This document shows positions 7,797-15,326 of a stretch of DNA of 37,697 nt, piece after piece. Source of the stretch: Dehalococcoidia bacterium (GTDB lineage: Bacteria; Chloroflexota; Dehalococcoidia; Tepidiformales; Tepidiformaceae); contig JAKUNN010000030.1 in the NCBI GenBank assembly GCA_022451885.1, positions 1 through 37,697 on the forward strand. Reading direction: 5' to 3'. The number at the start of each line of letters is the position of its first letter. The first letter of the stretch is position 1. The translations under genes and the position numbers were made by a program. The notes beneath the pieces are model-generated. The model worked only from the letters and a program-made list of their open reading frames with translations. It searched no databases and was not told the DNA's origin.

Positions 7797-10085
7797 ATGT
7801 TTTCACGTCTTTTTGCGCATAGCCTGCAATATATCCATTTGAGTGATAAGAGTTTTAAGAAATGGGAAGTTTATTGTTACATAATAATATTTGTAGCTGC
7901 GGCTGTTTTGCGTCTTTGGGATTTGGGTTCAGTTACTTTACATCATGATGAAAGTATTCATGCATTCTGGTCTTGGCAGTTAGCTTTTGAGGGTCATTAC
8001 ATTCATGATCCTATTTTCCATGGCCCTTTTTATTACTTTGTCCAAGCATTTACATTTATTGTTTTTCAGGATAGCGATTACACTGCACGGCTTTCGGTAG
8101 CTTTCTTCGGCATCCTCTTAACTGCGCTCCCTCTGTTATTGCGTCGTCACTTGGGTGCTGTGGGCACAATTGCTGCAATGGCTTTTATTGCCTTTTCGCC
8201 TTCACTTGTCTATTACAGTCGTTTTTTTCGTGGAGATATATACATTGCAGTTTTTACTTTTTGTATGGTGCTTGCTATTTGGCGTTATTTGGTAACAGGA
8301 CGCCACCGCTGGTTGCTAGTTTTTGCTGGTTCGATTGTAGGTATCTTTCTCACCAAAGAAATGGCTTATCTTGAAGCTGCGATCTTCCTACTACTACTAA
8401 ATGCTCTATTGTCTGGTGATCTTGCAAAAATGACATTCTCAATGAATCGAAAAAAGCGAGTTTTTTGCGTGATTGTCTTAATGCCCGTTGCATGGCTGTG
8501 TGCTGCTTTATGGCCTCTGATTGCCAAGATTCGCACACGTCTAGAGTGGAAGGACCTACCGCGCAGTGGTGATTTACTCATTCTTTTAGGGACACTTATC
8601 TTGCCTTTACTGCTTGCATTTCTTCGAGATCCGTTAGAAATGGGTATTCCGTTACTGCGTGATTTTTCGATTTTACAAAGCATTCCTTTCATAGGAAAAG
8701 GCGTTGTCGATTCCGGAATGCTTGCTCAGGATGTTGTTTGCATTGGTTCAGTAAGTGATCGAATACCCATTATTGTTTCTTTACTCATTGTGGGGGGATT
8801 GTCTGCAGCGGTAGGTTTACTATGGAAACCGAAAATTTGGCTAATATGTGCTCTTCTTGGGAGCGTAATTTTTGCAACTTTCATGACTACTTTTTGGACT
8901 AATGTTGACGGTCTCTGTACAGGGCTCTGGGGATCTCTCGACTACTGGAGAGATCAACAAGTAGTCAGGCGTGGGGAACAGCCTTGGTTTTATTATTTAA
9001 TGATTGTTCCCCCTTATGAGTTCTTATTATTTTCCTTGGCTCTTCCTGGTCTAATTTGGTCTTTTTTCCGTCGTGATTATTTTGCGAAGTTTTTGTCTTT
9101 TTGGTTAATTGCAGTTTTTTTTGCTCTTTCCTTTGCAGGTGAAAAAATGCCTTGGTTGACTGTTCATATAGCTTTACCAGCAGCGTTATTGGCTGCTTGG
9201 TCAGTCTATAACTTCTGGAGTTATTGGTTTAATTCTGGGAAAAAGGAAAATTGGTTGAAAGTTGTATTTGCAATTTTTGCTGTTTCTGTTATTTCGGCAG
9301 TAGCCTTTCCAGTCGCGGTATATGTACAAGATCTGTTTATAGGTGTGCGTGTTTTGCTTGTTATTTTCCCATTACTTTTGTTTGGTATTTGTGTATATCA
9401 CTTTGGTTCTCGTTCGGTGCCTTTTTTAGCAGCAATCTTATTAATATCTGCATTATCTTTTTTCTCGATACGAACGATGACAGGTCTTGCGTTTGTGCGT
9501 GGTGATGTTCCTAAGGATCTGCTCATTTATACGCAGTCCTCGCCGTACTTGAAAGAGTTAGATAAAAGAATAGATCGCATTGTAGATGAATCTAAAAATC
9601 CTCAGAAGGTCTTTATAGCTGTTGACAGCAAAGCTTCTTTTGCCTGGCCTTGGGTTTGGTATTTCCGTGATTTCCCTGGAAGAATCCATTACGGAGATCA
9701 TGTCGACGGATTAGATTTTGAAAAATATGATTATTCGGCAATTTTAACTACTGCAAGTAATGCATCATATATCCGTTCTGAGTTAAGCCGTTTGGGAATA
9801 AAAAATAACTATTTTCCAGAAGAGCCGTACCCGCATCGTTGGTGGTTTCCTGAAACCTATAAGGAGCCGTTTCGTCGCAATACAAATGATCAAGTGAATA
9901 TGAGCCGATACTACTCATTCAGGGAAATTCAAACTTGGGAAGTAATTGGTTCGAATGTATTCAGAACTTCTGGTCCCAATAATTGGTTCCTAGTCGCGTA
10001 TTTTTTCTGGCGTGATCACGAACCATCTACGGATCTTGGTTCTGTGGATGGTGTTGCCTGGTTCGCCAAGAATGCGGATCCCTAA
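7797..10085 (+). CDS. Agl23-like (TIGR03663) polytopic membrane protein, putative glycosylation component
   Basis: Member of the flippase activity-associated protein Agl23 (TIGR03663) family, which has an N-terminal half resembling PMT-type GT-C mannosyltransferases. Visible signatures are VTLHHDESIHAFWSWQLAFEGHYIHDPIFHGPFYYFVQAF at about residues 40-85, a DE-containing first loop typical of GT-C active sites. Next come YYSRFFRGDIYIAVF near 145 and FWTNVDGLCTGLWGSLDYWRDQQVVRRGEQPWFYYL near 370. About 12 hydrophobic stretches precede a soluble C-terminal region of roughly 180 aa containing SFAWPWVWYFRDFP. In Archaea and Chloroflexota this family occurs beside YYY-domain proteins, as here. I infer a role in assembling or transferring lipid-linked glycans to surface molecules. 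The start ATG has only a weak, distant GAAGGGA upstream. Confidence 0.85.
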   Translation: MFSRLFAHSLQYIHLSDKSFKKWEVYCYIIIFVAAAVLRLWDLGSVTLHHDESIHAFWSWQLAFEGHYIHDPIFHGPFYYFVQAFTFIVFQDSDYTARLSVAFFGILLTALPLLLRRHLGAVGTIAAMAFIAFSPSLVYYSRFFRGDIYIAVFTFCMVLAIWRYLVTGRHRWLLVFAGSIVGIFLTKEMAYLEAAIFLLLLNALLSGDLAKMTFSMNRKKRVFCVIVLMPVAWLCAALWPLIAKIRTRLEWKDLPRSGDLLILLGTLILPLLLAFLRDPLEMGIPLLRDFSILQSIPFIGKGVVDSGMLAQDVVCIGSVSDRIPIIVSLLIVGGLSAAVGLLWKPKIWLICALLGSVIFATFMTTFWTNVDGLCTGLWGSLDYWRDQQVVRRGEQPWFYYLMIVPPYEFLLFSLALPGLIWSFFRRDYFAKFLSFWLIAVFFALSFAGEKMPWLTVHIALPAALLAAWSVYNFWSYWFNSGKKENWLKVVFAIFAVSVISAVAFPVAVYVQDLFIGVRVLLVIFPLLLFGICVYHFGSRSVPFLAAILLISALSFFSIRTMTGLAFVRGDVPKDLLIYTQSSPYLKELDKRIDRIVDESKNPQKVFIAVDSKASFAWPWVWYFRDFPGRIHYGDHVDGLDFEKYDYSAILTTASNASYIRSELSRLGIKNNYFPEEPYPHRWWFPETYKEPFRRNTNDQVNMSRYYSFREIQTWEVIGSNVFRTSGPNNWFLVAYFFWRDHEPSTDLGSVDGVAWFAKNADP

Positions 10086-10111
10086 TTAATGATCCGCTAC
10101 ACTCAGGTGTA

Positions 10112-11131
10112 ATGTTTCGCTCCTTACGTGTCTGGATAGGGTTTGTTTTTAGTGCTGTACTAGTGGGTTTATTCTTCACTCTTGTAGATTTGAGTGATGT
10201 GTGGAATGCATTTAAAGAGGCTAATTTTTTGTTTATGCTTCCTGCCGTAGTAATTTTGTTCATCTCTCTTTGGATACGTTGTGTTCGATGGACTTTGCTC
10301 ATGCGACCAGTTGCGGCTATTTCTGCGACCCGACTTTTCCCCTATGCGATTATCGGATACATGGCAAACAATCTTTTGCCTGCACGAATCGGAGAATTGG
10401 TGCGTGCTTGGATTCTAGGGGAGCGTGAGAGAATTCCTAAAGCAAGTGCAATTGCTACAATTGCAGTTGAGCGGCTTTTTGATGGTGGGGTTCTTGTTGT
10501 GATGTTTGTAATTACAGGTCTTTTTATTGGTTTTGAAGATGGCGCGTTACGAATTATTGGTATTGCATCAGCAATTTTGTTTGCAGTTGCGTTCATCTTT
10601 TTTTATTGGTTTACCTCAAGTCCAACACGATCACGAAGAGTAGCTGCTTGGTTTCTTTGGAAGCTACCACGTCGGGCACGTTTCTTTCTAGCACCACATG
10701 CGTCGGCATTGTTGATTGGTTTTCGGTCAGTACATAATTCATCAACTTTTTTAGCAGTTGTTTTGCTTAGTGCTATTGCGTGGACGGTCGAAGCTTCTGC
10801 TTATGCTGTGATAGGGGTAGGGTTCAAAATTGATTTAGGCTTTGGTCATTTCTTATTATTGTTATCAGCTGCGAATTTAGCGATTATCTTACCCACTTTT
10901 TTTGGGGGTACTGGACCATTTGAATGGGCTGCACGCCTTGTTCTTACAAGTGGTGGAATTGCCAGTGGAGTAGCATCGGCTTATGCATTAGTTGCGCATG
11001 CTGTTATCTTCATTCCAACAACTGTGGTCGGTCTATTACTTATGTGGATATTTGGGATACCTTTGGCTAGGCTAAGAGAATCACCCATTGAATTGGTGGA
11101 TTCTTCTAAATCAAAAAGTGTTTCTTTATGA
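10112..11131 (+). CDS. UPF0104 / lysylphosphatidylglycerol synthase TM-like flippase-domain protein
   Basis: Integral membrane protein of about 8 transmembrane segments from the UPF0104 (LPG_synthase_TM, TIGR00374) family, the membrane domain shared with MprF-type lipid flippases and archaeal AglD. Motifs seen are RCVRWTLLMRPV, then IGYMANNLLPARIGELVRAWILG and ATIAVERLFDGGVLV, and near the C-terminus PTFFGGTGPFEWA. The length of 339 aa matches the family. No soluble aminoacyltransferase domain is attached, so lysyl-lipid synthesis is unlikely. Transport or flipping of a lipid-linked intermediate for the neighbouring glycosylation-like proteins is the reasonable inference. The gene starts 26 nt after the Agl23-like gene, and its stop overlaps the next start (ATGA), indicating tight coupling. 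A small TACAC-TCAG-GTGTA hairpin abuts the start codon. Confidence 0.85.
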   Translation: MFRSLRVWIGFVFSAVLVGLFFTLVDLSDVWNAFKEANFLFMLPAVVILFISLWIRCVRWTLLMRPVAAISATRLFPYAIIGYMANNLLPARIGELVRAWILGERERIPKASAIATIAVERLFDGGVLVVMFVITGLFIGFEDGALRIIGIASAILFAVAFIFFYWFTSSPTRSRRVAAWFLWKLPRRARFFLAPHASALLIGFRSVHNSSTFLAVVLLSAIAWTVEASAYAVIGVGFKIDLGFGHFLLLLSAANLAIILPTFFGGTGPFEWAARLVLTSGGIASGVASAYALVAHAVIFIPTTVVGLLLMWIFGIPLARLRESPIELVDSSKSKSVSL

Positions 11132-12450
11132 GCGATTCAAATGAACAACTTAATGTTTTGGTTGTAGGTGCAGGTGCTGCGGGTTTAGCCGCTGCACGTC
11201 GCCTTCAGTCGCTTGGTCACCATGTTGAAATCTTTGAGGCACGTGATGATGTTGGCGGCCAAGTAGTTACATTCGATGTTGGTGGTGAGCCATTGGAATG
11301 TTTCTATCATCACTTGTTTACGAATGACGTTACTGCAGTCCGTTTTTTTGAGGAATTAGGACTTGGTGATCGGTTGCAGTGGTATGAGCCTTTGAATGCT
11401 CATTTTGTTAAGGATCATGCGTATCCTTTTACAACCCCCCTTGATTTACTTCGTTTTGATGCGGTTCCTTTTATTGGTCGTATTAGGCTTGGATTGTCTA
11501 GTTTATGGTTGCGTCGAAAAAGCGATTGGACTCCATATGAAGATATTACAGCTCGTGAATATCTTATTCGTGCAGTTGGAAAGGAAGCTTTTGATGCATT
11601 TTGGGGCCCCTTGTTAAAAGGAAAGTTCTCTGATTATTCGGATGATATAGGTATGGCTTGGTTGCAGTGGAAAATACGGTTGCGATTTGGTTCACGTGGT
11701 GGTCGTTTTGGCTTAAAAGAAATACTTGGTTATCCAAATGGTTCCTTTCGTCCCATATATGAAAGGTTAGCCAATGATATACGGAGCAATGGTGGAAAAA
11801 TTTATTTGAATGAGCGAGTTGAATCTGTTGTTACTGAGAACAATTGTGTGAAAGGTATCAGTTCTGGTGGAAACTTTTATCCTGCTGATAGGGTTTTGCT
11901 AACTACACCAAATCCAGTTACAAAACGTTTAGTGCCCGTATTGCCCAGTGAATATGTGGAAGTACTGGATCGTGTTCAATATCAATGGGCTTCCTGTCTA
12001 GTACTTGCACTTGATCGTCCCTTGACGGAGTACTATTGGTTAAGCATTGCCGATTCTCTACCCTTTGTTGCATGTGTTGAGCACACCAATCTCGTTCCTA
12101 AGGAGAGATATGATGGTAATCACATTGTTTATCTTTCAAATTATGTTCCGCCCGGTCACCCTCTGCTAGAAATGGATGCTGGAGAGGCTTTAAAGAATTT
12201 TGAATCAGGTATACGGCGTTTAAATCCAGAATTTGATATTTCTTGGGTTCGCGATGCTTGGTTGTTTTCTGATCCTGCCGGCCAACCAGTAATTACTACT
12301 AATTACTCAAATTCAATTCCTTCGATCGAAACTGGGGTTTCGGGACTCACACTCGCAAACACAACCCAGATTTATCCTGAAGATCGTGGTCAAAATTATA
12401 GTTTTCGTCTTGGCGAGAGAGCGGCCGAAGTTATTGATGAACGTAATTAG
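11128..12450 (+). CDS. NAD(P)/FAD-dependent oxidoreductase (amine oxidase / HemY-like fold)
   Basis: Flavoprotein with an N-terminal Rossmann dinucleotide-binding motif, VLVVGAGAAGLAAARRL, with GAGAAG at residues 14-19. It is followed by EARDDVGGQV, the classic FAD-ribose Glu and GG motif of the amine oxidase/protoporphyrinogen oxidase superfamily (COG1232). The C-terminal segment GLTLANTTQIYPEDRGQNYSFRLGERAAEVI is the second FAD-binding motif. The protein has 440 aa, no signal peptide and no membrane segment. Members of this subgroup often lie in polysaccharide and glycolipid loci. The tight ATGA overlap with the flippase-like gene suggests a role in making or modifying a lipid or sugar precursor of the same pathway. 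Alternatives within the superfamily are a carotenoid-type desaturase or a UDP-sugar mutase-like enzyme. The substrate cannot be read from the sequence. Confidence 0.8.
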   Translation: MSDSNEQLNVLVVGAGAAGLAAARRLQSLGHHVEIFEARDDVGGQVVTFDVGGEPLECFYHHLFTNDVTAVRFFEELGLGDRLQWYEPLNAHFVKDHAYPFTTPLDLLRFDAVPFIGRIRLGLSSLWLRRKSDWTPYEDITAREYLIRAVGKEAFDAFWGPLLKGKFSDYSDDIGMAWLQWKIRLRFGSRGGRFGLKEILGYPNGSFRPIYERLANDIRSNGGKIYLNERVESVVTENNCVKGISSGGNFYPADRVLLTTPNPVTKRLVPVLPSEYVEVLDRVQYQWASCLVLALDRPLTEYYWLSIADSLPFVACVEHTNLVPKERYDGNHIVYLSNYVPPGHPLLEMDAGEALKNFESGIRRLNPEFDISWVRDAWLFSDPAGQPVITTNYSNSIPSIETGVSGLTLANTTQIYPEDRGQNYSFRLGERAAEVIDERN

Positions 12451-12479
12451 AGGTTGATATAAAGTAGCTGCGAGCGACA

Positions 12480-12974
12480 ATGAGTAATCAAAAAAATACT
12501 GACCAACCGAAAATGCGAGAACTTCGTGAGTTTGTTTCCAATTATTCTTTTGAGAGAGGACATTTGTTACCTGCGCTTTTGGATTTGCAAAAGGAATATG
12601 GATATGTTTCAAAGGATGCAATAGAAGCCGTTGCTCGTCAGTTTCGTACTTCAACTGCACTTATTTATGGAGCGATAACATTTTACTCCGATATTCGTAC
12701 TGAACCGCCCCCCGATCGGGAAATTGTTTGGTGTAGTGGTCCTGCATGTCGAATTTCTGGCGGTGATCGTGTTAGGCAGGCAATTGAACATACATTAAAT
12801 TTATCTATAGACAGTCAGACTTCAGATGGGAGTTATGGTTTTCAGCTAGGGCAATGTAACGGTACTTGTAGTCAGGCTCCTCAAATTTGGGTTGATGGAC
12901 AGGTTTGTGGAAAGTTGTCCATTTCTGATGCTATTCGCATTGCCCGGGATATAAGAGGGGATAGTAATAAATGA
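12480..12974 (+). CDS. NuoE-like [2Fe-2S] thioredoxin-fold subunit
   Basis: Small electron-transfer subunit of the NuoE/HoxE/FdsG type. It carries an N-terminal helical bundle (GHLLPALLDLQKEYGYVSKDAIEAVARQF...YGAITFYSDI) followed by a thioredoxin-like [2Fe-2S] domain. All four cluster ligands are present: Cys85 and Cys90 in CSGPAC, and Cys126 and Cys130 in CNGTC. The length of 164 aa is normal. The stop overlaps the start of the NuoF-like gene (ATGA), so the two are co-translated as a NADH-oxidising module. There are no other complex I genes nearby. The partner could be a formate dehydrogenase, a bidirectional hydrogenase, another soluble dehydrogenase, or complex I encoded elsewhere. The sequence supports the subunit type but not the complex. 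Confidence 0.88.
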   Translation: MSNQKNTDQPKMRELREFVSNYSFERGHLLPALLDLQKEYGYVSKDAIEAVARQFRTSTALIYGAITFYSDIRTEPPPDREIVWCSGPACRISGGDRVRQAIEHTLNLSIDSQTSDGSYGFQLGQCNGTCSQAPQIWVDGQVCGKLSISDAIRIARDIRGDSNK

Positions 12975-14857
12975 GTACTGCTGAAAAAGTTACTGGATTA
13001 ATAAATGCAGCACGTGATCAATGGGAAGATGAGCGTGCAGATGGGCGTCAGGTAATAACGGTTTGTCTCGATACTTCTTCACTTGCTGCTGGTGTGCAGT
13101 CTACTTTGGACTCGCTTCGAGCCGAGATTGAACGTTTGGGCCATGATGTAATCATTCGTACTTCGGGCTCTTGGGGATTTTGTTGGCTTGAGCCAACAGT
13201 TTCGGTTCGCTCTGCCGGGGGAGGCTTAACTGTTCTTTACCATTCAGTTACTGAAGATCGCGTAGAGGAATTTGTCCAACGGACTATTGTACAGGGTGAA
13301 ACGATGCCGGAACTAGCTTTGGGTATCGTTGAGGGAAATGCTACTGAGGAGATTGGCCACTTGTCAGATCACCCATTCATGCAAGGCCAAATTCGTCGCC
13401 TTATGGAAAGAAGTGGACAAATTGATCCTGAAAATATCAATCACTATTTAGCATTAGGTGGTTATGAAGGTTTTGCAAAAGCCTTGACGCAAACTGATGA
13501 GCAAATTATCGAAGAAATGCTAAATTCAGGTTTAGGTGGACGTGGAGGTGGAGGTTTCCCCGCTGGTCGAAAATGGGATTTCCTGCGTACTGCGACCGCT
13601 GATCCTCGCTACTTGGTTTGTAACGCTGATGAAGGTGACCCTGGTGCTTGGGTAAATCGTATTCTTTTAGAAGGTGATCCACATCTAATAGTAGAAGGTA
13701 TGTTAATCGCAGCATTAGCGACGGGTTCTATAGAGGGATATATATATATTAGGCATGAGTACCCACTAGCAATTCAGCGTATGCAAACAGCAGTAGATCA
13801 GGCACGTGAAGTTGGGTTACTGGGTCCGGATGCTCTTGGTGATGGTCGTCCCTTTGAATTAGTAGTTTTCGCTGGTGCTGGTTCCTATGTCTGTGGTGAA
13901 GAAACAGGCCTTATGAGTAGTATTGATGGTTATCGGGGTATGCCTCGCATCCGTCCTCCTTTTCCTGCACAGGCCGGTCTTTGGAATAAACCCTCGAATG
14001 TTAATAATGTCGAGACCTATGCAAACGCACCTCTCATTTTTAAAAATGGTTCCGAGTGGTGGTCTTCAGTAAGCAGCGCGGAAGAAAAAGGGACCAAAAT
14101 GTTTACTCTTTCAGGAGCAGTAAATCAGGCGTGTTGTGTCGAGGTTCCATTTGGTATAAGTGTAAGAGAATTGATGGAACACTATGGCGGTGGTCTTCAG
14201 AATGATGCTGAACTTAAGGGTTATCAGCCCGGGGGACCACTCTCCGGTTTACTTCCTGCAGGCGAAATTGATTTGCCGTTAGCGTTATCGCCATTTAGAG
14301 AGCGAGGGATGTTTTTAGGTTCAGGAGGTATTGTATTTTTTGATCAATCGACTAGTGTCCTCGATTTGTGTACGTACTTTTTGGATTTTTGTGAAGATGA
14401 GTCGTGCGGTAGATGTACTACGTGTTTCCAAGGCACACAGAGAGCGCTAGAGATACTTCGTCGAATTGGGCAAGGTGGTGGACGTGAGTCGGATTATGAA
14501 AAATTAAATGATTTGATACAGGCCTTGAGGTGGTCTAACTGTTTGCATGGTCAGTTTGCTCCCACTTCTGTCAAACTAGCTTTAAATTATTTTCGTGATG
14601 AATTTGAGATTTTAATTAAAGAGCAACGGGACCCAACTCAATCACTACCAGGATTAATTCAATATCAAATTAAAGACTCAACAGCTTCTGAGCTTGAGGT
14701 TGCAAGTGAATTGTGCCCAACTGATGCCATTGTAAGAAACAATCTTGGATGGAAAATTGATGATGCTGCTTGTATAAGATGTGATGCTTGCCGAGAAGTG
14801 GCCCCGCTAGCAATAGAGGTACGAGATCGCTTTGAAATCCCACTTCTTACACAATAG
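12971..14857 (+). CDS. NuoF-like NADH dehydrogenase flavoprotein subunit with extra Fe-S domain
   Basis: NADH- and FMN-binding subunit of the NuoF/HoxF/HndC type. Domain order: an N-terminal thioredoxin-like domain (residues 1-110), the FMN/NADH core (GLGGRGGGGFPAGRKWDF near 190, NADEGDPGAW near 220, GAGSYVCGEETGLMSSIDGYRGMPRIRPPFPA near 310), the N3-type [4Fe-4S] site ESCGRCTTC with Cys479, 482 and 485 plus distal Cys524, and a C-terminal ferredoxin-like module. That last module has Cys582 (CPTDAI) and CIRCDAC (601, 604, 607), enough for one [4Fe-4S] cluster. The N-terminal domain keeps only Cys32 and Cys71 of the usual four ligands; Ser37 and Ser67 stand at the other positions. Its [2Fe-2S] cluster is therefore probably lost. 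Lengths near 600 aa are typical of hydrogenase/formate dehydrogenase-type diaphorase subunits rather than complex I NuoF (about 430 aa). It forms a unit with the upstream NuoE-like gene. Confidence 0.88.
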   Translation: MSTAEKVTGLINAARDQWEDERADGRQVITVCLDTSSLAAGVQSTLDSLRAEIERLGHDVIIRTSGSWGFCWLEPTVSVRSAGGGLTVLYHSVTEDRVEEFVQRTIVQGETMPELALGIVEGNATEEIGHLSDHPFMQGQIRRLMERSGQIDPENINHYLALGGYEGFAKALTQTDEQIIEEMLNSGLGGRGGGGFPAGRKWDFLRTATADPRYLVCNADEGDPGAWVNRILLEGDPHLIVEGMLIAALATGSIEGYIYIRHEYPLAIQRMQTAVDQAREVGLLGPDALGDGRPFELVVFAGAGSYVCGEETGLMSSIDGYRGMPRIRPPFPAQAGLWNKPSNVNNVETYANAPLIFKNGSEWWSSVSSAEEKGTKMFTLSGAVNQACCVEVPFGISVRELMEHYGGGLQNDAELKGYQPGGPLSGLLPAGEIDLPLALSPFRERGMFLGSGGIVFFDQSTSVLDLCTYFLDFCEDESCGRCTTCFQGTQRALEILRRIGQGGGRESDYEKLNDLIQALRWSNCLHGQFAPTSVKLALNYFRDEFEILIKEQRDPTQSLPGLIQYQIKDSTASELEVASELCPTDAIVRNNLGWKIDDAACIRCDACREVAPLAIEVRDRFEIPLLTQ

Positions 14858-15200
14858 CCCACAGAAAGTTACAATCCGCTATGACGCAGAATGCGTCCTC
14901 TGTTCCTTTGCGATAAAAAGCTTAACTAGGCGTGATGTAGATAACCTAATTGCAGCTGAAGGTTTGCCAAATAATATAGATATTTGTGATAGGCAATTAG
15001 AATTTGAGATACACAATCAGGAAAAAGTATTTGGATTTTCTGCTATCCTCGCTGCTCTAAATTGTTTAGGGTATCGACGTACTGTTCGAGTCCTCAATGT
15101 ATGGCCTGTAAGAAGCCTTGTGAAAATGGTTTATAAATTTTTTTCTACATATCGATATCGATTTCAATTTTTAAAAAGTTTTCTTAAGGTGTTTGCGTAA
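14832..15200 (+). CDS. DUF393 (DCC family) thiol-disulfide oxidoreductase-like protein
   Basis: Small protein of the DCC/DUF393 family, named for the DxxCxxC motif that appears here as YDAECVLC near residue 20. Other family-like segments are VFGFSAILAAL and the C-terminal basic amphipathic stretch VKMVYKFFSTYRYRF, resembling the usual YRFIARNRYRF. Family members are thioredoxin-fold proteins presumed to do thiol-disulfide chemistry; no specific substrate is known to me. The reading frame opens with TTG at 14832, inside the last 26 nt of the NuoF-like gene. No in-frame ATG or GTG start lies before the motif. Either the TTG is used by coupled translation or a rarer codon is used. The stretch from its end to mutS is only 89 nt. 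Confidence 0.75.
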   Translation: MKSHFLHNSPQKVTIRYDAECVLCSFAIKSLTRRDVDNLIAAEGLPNNIDICDRQLEFEIHNQEKVFGFSAILAALNCLGYRRTVRVLNVWPVRSLVKMVYKFFSTYRYRFQFLKSFLKVFA

Positions 15201-15221
15201 AGTTGGTTTTTAAGAGGGCGT

Positions 15222-15326
15222 ATGACAGAAGTTTCAGGACTTAAAAAGTTGGTTTCCGCGCAGATAACTTCACGTTCTATACTTTCACCGTGTCTACACC
15301 AATTCGTCAGCAATATCTCGCGTTAA
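15222..15326 (+). CDS. Possible 34-codon upstream ORF overlapping the mutS start
   Basis: A short frame runs from ATG at 15222 (MTEVSGLKKLVSAQ) to TAA at 15324-15326, with GAGGG at 15214-15218 just upstream. It reads through the proposed GTG start of mutS (15290) in a different frame. I recognise no homology in the 34 residues. It could be a leader peptide that couples or controls mutS translation, or a chance frame. A third option is the remnant of a longer mutS start displaced by a frameshift. Its ribosome binding site is better than that of mutS, which is the only positive evidence. Confidence 0.3.
   Translation: MTEVSGLKKLVSAQITSRSILSPCLHQFVSNISR

Noticed and set aside
10098-10111. TACAC-TCAG-GTGTA hairpin before the UPF0104 start codon
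   Set aside because: A 5-bp stem is common by chance; I mention it in the gene entry but do not claim regulation.
13738-13752. Run of TA dinucleotides (GATATATATATATTAGG)
   Set aside because: It lies in frame inside the NuoF-like gene, coding GYIYIR, and is too short to be a meaningful repeat or promoter.
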